The notes beneath the pieces are model-generated. The model worked only from the letters and a program-made list of their open reading frames with translations. It ran no database searches and was not told the DNA's origin. A DNA stretch of 64,000 nt from NCBI GenBank assembly GCA_017483575.1, contig JAFUWF010000001.1, forward strand, positions 36,241 through 100,240. The letters are read 5' to 3'. Every line of letters begins with the position of its first letter. The first letter of the stretch is position 1. Both the position numbers and the translations under genes were made by a program. Shown piece by piece: positions 48,314 to 57,571 of the stretch. The DNA is from Bacteroidales bacterium. GTDB lineage: Bacteria; Bacteroidota; Bacteroidia; Bacteroidales; P3.

Positions 48314-51088
48314 TTATTTCTCACGGGCTTCTTTGATAGCGGCCTGGGCGGCGGCGAGGCGGGCCACGGGCACGCGGAAGGGCGAGCAGCTCACGTAGTT
48401 CATGCCGTTCTTGTAGAAGAACTCGGCAGCCGTGGGATCGCCACCGTGCTCACCGCAGACGCCGCACTTGAGGTTGGCGCGGGTCGAGCGGCCACGCTCG
48501 ATACCAATCTTCACCAGCTCGCCGACGCACTCGCGGTCGAAGTTGTTGAAGGGGTCGGCGGGGATAATCTTCTCGTCGACATAGGTCTTCACAATGGCGT
48601 TGACGTCGTCGCGGCTGAATCCGAAGGTCATCTGCGTCAAGTCGTTGGTACCGAAGCTGAAGAACTCGGCCACCTCGGCAATCTGGTTGGCCACGAGGGC
48701 GGCGCGCGGAATCTCGATCATGGTGCCGAACTTGTATTCGAACTGCATGCCGTACTTGGCCTCGACCTCGGCTTTGACGCGGCTGGCGAGGGCTTTCTGG
48801 TGCTTGAGCTCGGCGGCGTTGATGGTCAGCGGTACCATGATCTCGAGCATCGGGTGCATGCCTTCCTTCAGCAGCTCGCAGGTGGCACTGAAGAGGGCGC
48901 GGAACTGCATCTCGGTGATTTCGGGGTAGATGATGCCCAGACGCACACCGCGGAGACCCATCATGGGGTTCACTTCGTGCATGCTCTCGATGCGGGCGTG
49001 CAGCTTCTCAAACTCGATGCCGCGGGCTTTGGCCACCTCGCGCTGCTTCTCCTCGGTCTGGGGGACGAACTCGTGCAGCGGGGGATCCATCAGGCGGAAG
49101 GTCAGGGGCTTGCCGTCCATCACCTTCAGCGTGCCTTTGGCGCTCTCGCGGACGTAGGGCTCCAACTCGGCCAGGGCGGCGATGCGGGCCTCGAGGGTGT
49201 CGGCGAGAATCATGTTGCGCAGCTTCTCCAGGGGCACCTCGCTGTTCTCGCCATAGAACATGTGCTCGATGCGGAACAGACCGATACCTTCGGCTCCGAA
49301 ATCGAGGGCCTTCTGGGCGTCGGCGGGGTTGTCGGCATTGGTGCGGACACCCATCTTGCGGTATTTGTCAACCAGGGCCATGATACTCTTGAACTGCGGA
49401 GTGTCGACGCTCGTGTCGATGGTCTTCACCTGCTCGGCATAGACATAGCCCTTGGTGCCGTTGAGGGAGATGATGTCGCCCTCGTGGAACACCTTGCCGT
49501 TGATGGTCACGGTCTTGGCCTCGTTGACGCTGACAGTCTTCTTGCCATAGGCGTCGGTGGATACAGAGGCCTCGTCGGCATTGATCTTGACGGCGTCGCA
49601 ACCCACCACGCAGCACTTGCCCCATCCGCGGGCCACAAGGGCGGCGTGGCTGGTCATACCGCCACGGGCGGTGAGGATACCATCGGCGGCACGCATGCCC
49701 TCGACGTCCTCGGGGTTGGTCTCCTCGCGGACGAGGATGTTCTTGATCTTAGCCTCGTGGTATTCCATGGCCTTCTCGCTGGTGAGGGCGATGACACCCA
49801 CGGCACCGCCAGGACCGGCGGGCAGACCCTTGGCCAGCACGTCGAAGTTCTTCTCGTCCTTGGCGTCCAGGATGGGGTGCAGCAGCTCGTCGAGCTGGTT
49901 GGGGGCTATGCGCATCACGGCCTCCTGCTCGTCGATCATGCCTTCCTTCAGCATGTCGAGGGCCATCGTGACGGCGGCCATACCCGTGCGCTTGCCAACG
50001 CGGCACTGCAGCATGTACAGCTTGCTGTCCTGGATGGTGAACTCGATGTCGAGCATGTCGTGATAGTTCTTCTCGAGGATATTGCGGATGTCGCAGAGTT
50101 CCTTGTAAGTCTCGGGCATGAGCTCCTGCATGGACTTCATGTCCTTGTTCTTCTCGTTCTTGGTCTCGTCGTTGAGGGGGCTGGGGGTACGGATACCGGC
50201 CACGACATCCTCGCCCTGGGCGTTGACGAGCCACTCGCCGTAGAACTGGTTGGCGCCGGTGGCTGGGTCGCGGGTGAAAGCCACGCCGGTGGCGGAAGTG
50301 TCGCCCATGTTGCCGAAGACCATGGCCTGCACGTTGACGGCGGTGCCCCAGTCGTCGGGGATGCCCTCAATCTTGCGGTAGCTGACGGCCTTCTTGCCGT
50401 TCCAGCTCTTGAAGACGGCCTTGATGCCGCCGACCATCTGCTCGCGGGCATCGTCGGGGAATTCGGTGCCGAGCACCTCCTTCACGCGCACCTTGAAGGC
50501 ATCGGCAAGCTTCATCAGGTCCTCGGCGGTGAGCTCGGTGTCGCTCTTGTAGCCCTTGACGGCCTTGTACTCGTCGAGCATGTCGTCGAGCTGCTTGCGG
50601 ATGCCCTTGCCGTCGGCGGGTTCAATGCCTTCGGCTTTCTCCATGACGACGTCGGCGTACATCATAATCAGACGACGGTAGGAGTCGTACACGAAACGGG
50701 GGTTGTTGGTCTTCTTCAGCATGCCGGGGATGGTCTTGCTGCTGAGGCCGATGTTGAGGACGGTGTCCATCATGCCGGGCATGGAGGAGCGGGCGCCGGA
50801 GCGGCAGGAGACGAGCAGGGGGTTCTCGGCATCGTCATATTTCATGCCCATGATTTTCTCGATGTTCTCAACACCCTTCCAAACCTCGTCCATGAGGCCC
50901 TGGGGCAGCTGGCAGCCGTTGGCGTAGTAGGCGGTGCAGCACTCGGTAGTGATGGTCAATCCGGCAGGCACCGGCAGACCCAGGAGGCACATCTCGGCCA
51001 AGTTGGCGCCTTTGCCTCCAAGAAGGTTTTTCATGTCAGCTTTTCCCTCGGCAGTCTTGCCGCCGAACGTGTAAACGTACTTTGTCAT
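48314..51088 (-). CDS. ppdK: pyruvate, phosphate dikinase
   Basis: 924 residues. ATP-grasp start KYVYTFGGKTAEGKADMKNLLGGKGANLAEM, catalytic His in GGMTSHAALVARGWGKCCVVG, and the C-terminal PEP-binding barrel with GLFRIEHMFYG and GTNDLTQMTFGFSRDD. It interconverts pyruvate + ATP + Pi and PEP + AMP + PPi, so it links to the pyrophosphatase and PPi-type phosphofructokinase in this window. First gene of the ppdK-pckA unit. Confidence 0.97.
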   Translation of the reverse strand: MTKYVYTFGGKTAEGKADMKNLLGGKGANLAEMCLLGLPVPAGLTITTECCTAYYANGCQLPQGLMDEVWKGVENIEKIMGMKYDDAENPLLVSCRSGARSSMPGMMDTVLNIGLSSKTIPGMLKKTNNPRFVYDSYRRLIMMYADVVMEKAEGIEPADGKGIRKQLDDMLDEYKAVKGYKSDTELTAEDLMKLADAFKVRVKEVLGTEFPDDAREQMVGGIKAVFKSWNGKKAVSYRKIEGIPDDWGTAVNVQAMVFGNMGDTSATGVAFTRDPATGANQFYGEWLVNAQGEDVVAGIRTPSPLNDETKNEKNKDMKSMQELMPETYKELCDIRNILEKNYHDMLDIEFTIQDSKLYMLQCRVGKRTGMAAVTMALDMLKEGMIDEQEAVMRIAPNQLDELLHPILDAKDEKNFDVLAKGLPAGPGGAVGVIALTSEKAMEYHEAKIKNILVREETNPEDVEGMRAADGILTARGGMTSHAALVARGWGKCCVVGCDAVKINADEASVSTDAYGKKTVSVNEAKTVTINGKVFHEGDIISLNGTKGYVYAEQVKTIDTSVDTPQFKSIMALVDKYRKMGVRTNADNPADAQKALDFGAEGIGLFRIEHMFYGENSEVPLEKLRNMILADTLEARIAALAELEPYVRESAKGTLKVMDGKPLTFRLMDPPLHEFVPQTEEKQREVAKARGIEFEKLHARIESMHEVNPMMGLRGVRLGIIYPEITEMQFRALFSATCELLKEGMHPMLEIMVPLTINAAELKHQKALASRVKAEVEAKYGMQFEYKFGTMIEIPRAALVANQIAEVAEFFSFGTNDLTQMTFGFSRDDVNAIVKTYVDEKIIPADPFNNFDRECVGELVKIGIERGRSTRANLKCGVCGEHGGDPTAAEFFYKNGMNYVSCSPFRVPVARLAAAQAAIKEAREK

Positions 51089-51146
51089 CTTAGTTTAATG
51101 TGTTTGTTATTAATATATTATTAAATTTCTTTTCATTTTAGAAAAT

Positions 51147-51178
51147 GCAAAGATACAAAAAAGCCCCAACATGACAAA
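51147..51178 (-). promoter_or_regulatory. promoter of ppdK
   Basis: Minus strand: TTTG near 51178, 19-bp gap, TATCTTTG near 51148-51155. Coordinates are good to about 1 bp. Confidence 0.65.
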
Positions 51179-51254
51179 ATATTTTTTTCAACAACATGTA
51201 CAAAAGATATAAAAATATCGAATAGACAACTTTTAACACTTTATTTAACATTCC

Positions 51255-51390
51255 ATCCCCACCCCTCTCCCACCCCTCCCGGTCCGCCAACCCTCCCTTT
51301 TCCCTCCACCCTCCCACGAAGTCCCGCCATGGTGGGACTTGGTAGGGAGTTGATAGGGAGTTGGTAGGGAGATGGTAGGGTGATTATTTA
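51255..51390. repeat. 11-bp-period array with CT-rich opposite arm in the ppdK-xerD gap
   Basis: Right arm (51339-51382): TTGGTAGGGAG TTGATAGGGAG TTGGTAGGGAG ATGGTAGGGTG. Left arm (about 51257-51316) is CT-rich (CCACCCCTCTCC, CCTCCACCCTCCC). Between them is the hairpin AAGTCCCGCC/GGTGGGACTT. 51391-51534 has no gene that I can support. Confidence 0.6.
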
Positions 51391-51534
51391 TCTGATTATG
51401 TATTTATTGCGACGTTCGGAAGGGCTTTCTGGCCGTTTGATGGGGAACTGTTGGCATTTTTAGCGTATTTCGATATGGGAGAATAAGAAAAGAGTGGCCC
51501 TGCAGAAATGGTCATTTCGATATATAAACATCGG

Positions 51535-52449
51535 TTATCTCTTATAGTGGGGATGATAGGTGGCGATGGTGTTGCGGAGGGTGTCGCGGGTGAGGTGGGT
51601 GTAGATTTCGGTGGTGGAGATGCTTTCGTGGCCCAACATCTCCTGCACGGCACGGAGGTCGGCACCGTTCTCGACGAGTTCGGTGGCGAAGGAGTGGCGG
51701 AGGGAGTGGGGGCTGACATGCTTCTGGATACCCGCCTCGGAGACAGCGTCTTGCAGGAACATGAAGACGAAGTTACGCGAGAGGTGGCTGCCGCGACGGT
51801 TGAGGAAGACGTATTTCTCTTCGCCGGGTTTGATGTCGAGGTGCGAGCGGACGTTGTGGATGTAGGTGAGCATCAGCTCGAGGGCGCGCGGGTTGATGGG
51901 CACCCAGCGCTGCTTGTCGCCCTTGCCGGTGATGAGAAGGGCCTGTTCCTGCTCGTAGATGTTTGACAGCTTGAGGTTTACCAATTCCGATACTCGCAGG
52001 CCGCAGCCGTAGAGCACCTCGACGATGACGTAGTTCCGGAACTGGTCGGGGAGGCTAAGGTCGAAGGTCTCCTGGATTTTCGTAATGTCCTCGTCGGTAA
52101 GCACATCGGGCAGGTGCTTGGGGCGCAGCGGGAGGTCCAGGAGGTCGGCAGGACTGTCCTTGATGGCGTCCTCGACGACGAGCATGTGGAAGAACATGCG
52201 CCATCCGGCAATCATGCGTCGCTGAGAGGTGGGAGCGATGCCGGTATCGTTCAGTTGCGCAAGGAGTTGCTGCAGTTGTTCGAGGCTTACGTGCTCGCTG
52301 TCCACCCCCTGCTCGGACATGAACCGGGCCATATGGTCGAAGTCCCTCAGGTAGGCCTGCACGGAGTTGTCCGCCAGGCCTTTCTCCAGCCGGAGGTAGG
52401 AGGCAAAGTCGCGACGGTTGCGTTGCCAAGTGGGGCGGATGTCGTCCAT
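51535..52449 (-). CDS. xerD: tyrosine recombinase XerD
   Basis: 304 residues from ATG 52449. N-terminal SAM-like core-binding domain (about 10-95) and catalytic domain with CGLRVSELVNL (R), HSLRHSFATELVENGADLRAVQEMLGH (H-R-H) and TEIYTHL (nucleophile Tyr). Length and sequence fit the chromosome-dimer-resolution recombinase rather than an island integrase. 2 bp after mtgA. Confidence 0.9.
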   Translation of the reverse strand: MDDIRPTWQRNRRDFASYLRLEKGLADNSVQAYLRDFDHMARFMSEQGVDSEHVSLEQLQQLLAQLNDTGIAPTSQRRMIAGWRMFFHMLVVEDAIKDSPADLLDLPLRPKHLPDVLTDEDITKIQETFDLSLPDQFRNYVIVEVLYGCGLRVSELVNLKLSNIYEQEQALLITGKGDKQRWVPINPRALELMLTYIHNVRSHLDIKPGEEKYVFLNRRGSHLSRNFVFMFLQDAVSEAGIQKHVSPHSLRHSFATELVENGADLRAVQEMLGHESISTTEIYTHLTRDTLRNTIATYHPHYKR

Positions 52450-52451
52450 GG

Positions 52452-53291
52452 TTATTTTTCCTTCTTCAAGTACCACTTAATGAAATCGATTATACCTTCC
52501 TGGTTCTTATATTTTTCCAGTTTCTTTGGGTCGGGGTTGTCGAGGTCCACCATGCCCCAGGAAAAGCGGCTCTGGATGTCGGCCGTGCGGCGACGGAAGT
52601 AGGGCGAGGCGTGCGAGGGGTTGCGCTTCAGGGGGGCCGGGAGGGTGGCGGCGAGCTGGGAGGCCTCCTTGCGGCTGAGGGTCTTGGCGGAGTGGCCGAA
52701 GTAGTGCTGTGCTGCGGCCTCGGCGCCATAGATGCCGTCGCCGAACTCTATGATATTCAGGTATACCTCCATGATGCGGCGTTTGCTCCAGAAGGTCTCG
52801 ATCAGCACCGTGTAGTAGGCCTCGGCGCCTTTGCGGAGGAGGGTGCGGCTGTGCGGGAGGAAGGCGTTTTTGGCCGTCTGCTGGCTGATGGTGCTGCCGC
52901 CGCGGAAGCGTTTGCCGCTTTCGTTTTCCCGATAGGCAATCTTCATCTGCTTCACATCGAAGCCGTGGTGATACATGAAAAGGCCGTCCTCGGAGTAGAC
53001 AACGGCGGTGACGAGATTGTTGGAGATGTCGTCGAGGGAGACGTAGTCGCGTTCGAAGCGTACGGAGCGCTCGTCGTCGGTGAGTTGCTGGAAGAAACGC
53101 TGCACCATGAGGGGTGTCAGCGGCGGGTTGAAGACCGCGCCCAGCAGCACCTGAAGGATGGTGAAAAGCCAGAGGCCCACAACGGAAATCCAGAGGATGC
53201 GAACAATCCTGCGGACGGCACCAATCTCCCTCCAGGGTCTGAGGAGACGGCGTTTCCGCTGCACGGCTGTGTGTGTGTCTTTTGTTGTCAC
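52452..53291 (-). CDS. mtgA: monofunctional peptidoglycan glycosyltransferase
   Basis: 279 residues from GTG 53291 (no upstream ATG fits). One TM helix (about 30-50), then a GT51 domain: EDGLFMYHHGFDVKQM (catalytic Glu), RGGSTISQQTAKNAFL, KRRIMEVYLNIIEFGDGIYGAEAAAQHYFG. It polymerises lipid II into glycan strands in the periplasm. Confidence 0.93.
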   Translation of the reverse strand: MTTKDTHTAVQRKRRLLRPWREIGAVRRIVRILWISVVGLWLFTILQVLLGAVFNPPLTPLMVQRFFQQLTDDERSVRFERDYVSLDDISNNLVTAVVYSEDGLFMYHHGFDVKQMKIAYRENESGKRFRGGSTISQQTAKNAFLPHSRTLLRKGAEAYYTVLIETFWSKRRIMEVYLNIIEFGDGIYGAEAAAQHYFGHSAKTLSRKEASQLAATLPAPLKRNPSHASPYFRRRTADIQSRFSWGMVDLDNPDPKKLEKYKNQEGIIDFIKWYLKKEK

Positions 53292-53347
53292 GACGGTTTT
53301 TTTTTTGCCGGAATAACGCCCCGCGGAGAAAAATATTGTTCCAAATA

Positions 53348-53379
53348 TTTGGTTATGTGAAAAAATATTAGTACTTTTG
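53348..53379 (+). promoter_or_regulatory. promoter of gapA
   Basis: TTTG 53348-53351, 20-bp gap, TACTTTTG 53372-53379; leader about 45 nt. Confidence 0.7.
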
Positions 53380-53410
53380 TAAAATCAATAAACAACAAAA
53401 AAATTTATAA

Positions 53411-54439
<1,029 letters not shown>

Positions 54440-54448
54440 CGTCCATAT

Positions 54449-55195
54449 ATGCTGTTAGATAATAAGACTGCAATCGTGACCGGTGCCACTCGTGGCATCG
54501 GTCACGCTATTGCTGTACGGTTCGCCAAGGAAGGTTGCAACGTGGCCTTCTGCGGCCGCTCGCGCGGCGAGAAGATGGTTGCCGTGGAGCAGGAACTCCT
54601 CGCCCTTGGCGTGAAGGCCAAGGGCTATGCCTACGACGTGGCCGATTATGATTCCGCACAAGCCTTTGTGAAGGAAGTCCTGACGGATTTCGGCCAGGTC
54701 GACATCCTGGTCAACAATGCCGGCATCACCGACGACAGCGCTGTGAAACGCATGACCGAGGAACAGATGGACCGCGTGATGCACACCAACCTCGGCTCCG
54801 TGTTCTGCATGACCAAGGCCATCCAGCCGTCGATGTGGAAGCAGGGCTTCGGCTCCATCGTCAACATCGGCTCCGTGGTAGGCATCGCGGGCAACTACAA
54901 CCAGGCCAACTATGCCGCCTCGAAGGCCGCCATCATAGGCTTCAGCAAGAGCTGCGCCAAGGAGTTCGCCGCCCGCAACATCCGCGTCAACGTGGTGGCC
55001 CCGGGCTTCGTGGAGACCGAGATGACCGCCGAGGTGCCGCCGGAGTTGATGAAGACCTGGACCAGCCGCATCCCCATGAAGCGCGCCGGCAAGCCCGACG
55101 AGGTGGCGCAGGCCTGCGTCTTCCTGGCCAGCGACATGTGCCCCTACATCACCAGCGTCGTCCTCCCCATTTGCGGAGGAATGGAAGACGCGTGA
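54449..55195 (+). CDS. short-chain dehydrogenase, 3-oxoacyl-ACP reductase-like
   Basis: 248 residues. NAD(P)-binding TGATRGIGHA, NNAG, Ser in NIGSVVGIAG, catalytic Tyr/Lys in NYAASKAAIIG. FabG is the best match in size and sequence, but it is outside a fatty-acid cluster, so the exact substrate is uncertain. It is likely co-transcribed with gapA. The TGA stop merges into a 7-bp array. Confidence 0.85.
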   Translation: MLLDNKTAIVTGATRGIGHAIAVRFAKEGCNVAFCGRSRGEKMVAVEQELLALGVKAKGYAYDVADYDSAQAFVKEVLTDFGQVDILVNNAGITDDSAVKRMTEEQMDRVMHTNLGSVFCMTKAIQPSMWKQGFGSIVNIGSVVGIAGNYNQANYAASKAAIIGFSKSCAKEFAARNIRVNVVAPGFVETEMTAEVPPELMKTWTSRIPMKRAGKPDEVAQACVFLASDMCPYITSVVLPICGGMEDA

Positions 55196-55235
55196 GAATT
55201 GAGAATTGAGAATTGAAAATTGAGAATTGAAAATG
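55193..55235. repeat. 7-bp-period array joining SDR stop and receptor start
   Basis: TGAGAAT TGAGAAT TGAGAAT TGAAAAT TGAGAAT TGAAAAT G: the first TGA is the stop of the SDR gene and the last ATG starts the next gene. Confidence 0.7.
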
Positions 55236-56135
55236 TCCATCAAATCCACTAAAACCATCAAGCCCATCCTGTTGATGGGCTTTGTCTTGTGCTTCGCCGC
55301 ATGCGGCGGAGGAACCCGCCAGCCGGAGGCCACAACCGACACCGTCACCGACGACTACGGCCGCACCGTCGTCGTTCCCGCACAGCCGCAGCAAGTGGTC
55401 AGCCTCTCCCCTGCCGTAACGGAGATCATGTTCGCCCTCGGCGCCGGCGACCTCCTCGTGGGCCGCACGGACTTCTGCGAGTACCCTGCCGAAGCGGCAC
55501 AGATACCCTCCATCGGCGGCATCAGCAACCTCAACATCGAGAAGATTCTCTCTCTCAATCCCGACCTCGTCATCAGCGGCTCCATGGTGAGCCGCAAGGC
55601 CACCGACCAGATGGACCAGATGGGCACCCCGATGGTGTGCGTGATTGAGAAACCCCGCTTCGAGGCCCTCTACGACAACATCCGCGCCATCGGCCGCCTG
55701 GTAGGCAAGGAGCACGAGGCCGACTCATTGAATGCGTTATTGAGCAAACGAATTAACGAATTAACGAATTCACAAATTAACGAATTCACAAATTCACCGA
55801 AGATGTACTACGTCGTCGGCTTCGGCCCCACGGGCAACTTCACAGCCGGCGGAAACACCTTCATCAACGACATCATACGCATGGCCGGCGGCCACAACAT
55901 TGCCGAGGACGTGGAGGGCTGGAGCTACAGCCTCGAAGCCCTCGTGGGCGAAGACCCGGACTACATCATCGTCCGCCGCGAGGACAGCGCCGCCTTCTGC
56001 AACATGAAGCCCTACGACCGCCTCAGCGCCGTCCGCCAGGGCCACGTCATCGGCATCGTCAGCGGCACCCTCGACCTTCAGGTCCCCCGCAACATCGACG
56101 CCATCCTCTACCTCCGCCAGCGCATGAGCGACTGA
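55233..56135 (+). CDS. BtuF/FepB-like substrate-binding lipoprotein
   Basis: 300 residues from ATG 55233. Lipobox LCFAAC (Cys24). Helical-backbone metal-receptor fold: VVSLSPAVTEIMFALGAGDLLVGRTDFCEYPAEA, IEKILSLNPDLVIS, DPDYIIVRRED. It binds cobalamin, haem or a siderophore; sequence does not tell which. No permease follows. An in-frame 8-bp array (55749-55798) encodes RINELTNSQINEFTNSP between the two lobes. Confidence 0.87.
   Translation: MSIKSTKTIKPILLMGFVLCFAACGGGTRQPEATTDTVTDDYGRTVVVPAQPQQVVSLSPAVTEIMFALGAGDLLVGRTDFCEYPAEAAQIPSIGGISNLNIEKILSLNPDLVISGSMVSRKATDQMDQMGTPMVCVIEKPRFEALYDNIRAIGRLVGKEHEADSLNALLSKRINELTNSQINEFTNSPKMYYVVGFGPTGNFTAGGNTFINDIIRMAGGHNIAEDVEGWSYSLEALVGEDPDYIIVRREDSAAFCNMKPYDRLSAVRQGHVIGIVSGTLDLQVPRNIDAILYLRQRMSD
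55746..55800. repeat. in-frame 8-bp-period array inside the receptor gene
   Basis: Units GAATTAAC GAATTAAC GAATTCAC AAATTAAC GAATTCAC AAATTCAC. It includes two GAATTC sites. Confidence 0.65.
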
Positions 56136-56165
56136 CGCTCCCCATGGCAGCATGCTGACGGGCCA

Positions 56166-56540
56166 TCACTCATCGTTCTTGGCGTTGGGGACAGCGAAGA
56201 TGACCGTCAACGCTCCGACGGCGCCGGCGGCAAGCACTATGGGGCGTGCCACCGAAGAGGCGGGAATGAAGACAAACGCCGAGAGGAGCACGAAAAACAC
56301 CATCACGCCCACGGCACCGGCCTTCTGGGTGACGGTCATGCCCCCGTGCTTGTGGTAGGAACGGATATACTTGCCCAGCCAGGAGTCGAGCAGCCATTGC
56401 TGCAGACGCGGCGACGAGCGGTAGAAAAGCCACGATGCCAGCAGCAGGAACGGAGTCGTGGGGAGGCCCGGCACAATCACGCCCAGCACCCCCAGGCCCA
56501 CACAGATTAGTCCGATGACGATATAGATTGCTCTTTTCAT
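56166..56540 (-). CDS. DUF454 (YbaN) inner-membrane protein
   Basis: 124 residues. GLICVGLGVLGVIVPGLPTTPFLLLASWLFYRSSPR is the DUF454 signature, with three TM helices. Function unknown. It overlaps the frameshifted gene upstream by 4 bp. Confidence 0.85.
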   Translation of the reverse strand: MKRAIYIVIGLICVGLGVLGVIVPGLPTTPFLLLASWLFYRSSPRLQQWLLDSWLGKYIRSYHKHGGMTVTQKAGAVGVMVFFVLLSAFVFIPASSVARPIVLAAGAVGALTVIFAVPNAKNDE

Positions 56541-57305
56541 TGTTGAATGCTTTTATTGTTTTCTGTCCATAACGTATCGGTGGCATATCCGTTCCACTTC
56601 GACTCCAGACTGCATGCACACCTGCGGACGACGGGACGGTCGGGATACAGCTCCCTATACAAGGGGACGCGGTTCTCCAAGTGCATGCCGCCCCGAGGGT
56701 GGCGATTGTCGTTAAGCCTCATTCCGAGCACCAGGGCGGGGTGGTGCAGCGGTGGCCGCCAGCCGTCGTAAAGGCAGTATTCCGTATGATAAAGGAATTT
56801 CATCCCCGCGATGCGCTCCGTCATCGGGTTGCCGTCGGGCACACGTCCTTCGTCGTAGGCCTTGCAGGCAGAGCCATAGCCTTTGCCGCAGCCTATGGCA
56901 AACAGCACACAAACCAATACCCCGGCCAGGTACCACCACCTGGCGGCGGCGAACAGGGGACGCACCATATTGCGCCACACGAGCAGGAACAGGAACCACA
57001 GCGGCACGGGCAAGAGCCACAGTCCATCCGCCGAGGAACATGCACCAGTAGACATACACGCACGTGCTGATGCCGCACAGCAAGGCATTCACACCCCTCA
57101 GCCGCGTCTGCTCCAGCCACGTGAAACCGACGACGTTCAGAAAAGCGACGGCCTGCACGATGGCGGCCCAAACCACGGGACGGCAGAAGCCCGCATTGCT
57201 GGCAATGTTGCCACAGATGCAGATGGCCACCAGCAGCAGATTGACGCCCGGCACAACCCTGTGCCAGAAAACATTATAATCTTTAGGCTTGGTAACTTTC
57301 TTCAT
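56537..57305 (-). pseudogene. frameshifted membrane-protein gene
   Basis: The 5' frame from ATG 57305 gives about 95 residues with three TM helices (MKKVTKPKDYNVFW to CMFLGGW). The reading then continues in another frame with a TM helix (LWLLPVPLWFLFLLVW), a further helix ending VLFAIGCGKGYG, and a soluble tail to 56537. The frames meet near 57020-57030 at GGATGGA, a likely 4-bp duplication; without it a single 255-residue protein is restored. No family was recognised. It may be a true mutation, a phase switch or a read error. Confidence 0.6.
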
Positions 57306-57387
57306 TTTGTCAGTTTATTACACCACATTAACGTCCATATTCCTCTTTTATTGTCCAAAGTATGCAGAGGCACTACACCATTCTTAT

Positions 57388-57475
57388 AAAAAAAAGACGA
57401 CGGAAACATCTCTGTTTCCGCCCTCTGGAATGTTTTTCACAACGGAATAATCCTTATTGTGAATTGCTTAAAAAG
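57388..57475 (-). ncRNA. tracrRNA of the type II-C CRISPR system
   Basis: On the minus strand, CTTTTTAAGCAATTCACAAT (57475-57456) is the anti-repeat: it matches the reverse complement of the 5' part of the CRISPR repeat over about 20 nt, with only G-U changes and one terminal mismatch. Downstream are a small GGATTATTCC hairpin and a terminator hairpin GGCGGAAACA/TGTTTCCGTC ending in eight U (57420-57388). The promoter is exact: TTTG 57511-57508, 19 bp, TATTTTTG 57488-57481. It is about 88 nt long and divergent from cas9. Confidence 0.85.
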
Positions 57476-57480
57476 TGCTG

Positions 57481-57511
57481 CAAAAATACAACTTTTCCAA
57501 CATATGACAAA
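57481..57511 (-). promoter_or_regulatory. promoter of the tracrRNA
   Basis: Minus strand TTTG (57511-57508), 19-bp gap, TATTTTTG (57488-57481). It ends 7 bp before the -33 box of the cas9 promoter, so the two are nearly back to back. Confidence 0.75.
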
Positions 57512-57517
57512 ATAAAT

Positions 57518-57548
57518 TTTGCTATCCATTGAAAAACACGTATCTTTG
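57518..57548 (+). promoter_or_regulatory. promoter of cas9
   Basis: TTTG 57518-57521, 19-bp gap, TATCTTTG 57541-57548; the ATG is at 57572, a leader of about 17 nt. Confidence 0.75.
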
Positions 57549-57571
57549 CATTCTCAAACTTACTTGTTATT

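Noticed and set aside
51535-52449. Tyrosine recombinase as integrase of a mobile element
   Set aside because: Sequence and operon with mtgA fit housekeeping XerD; no att sites or cargo boundary were seen next to it.
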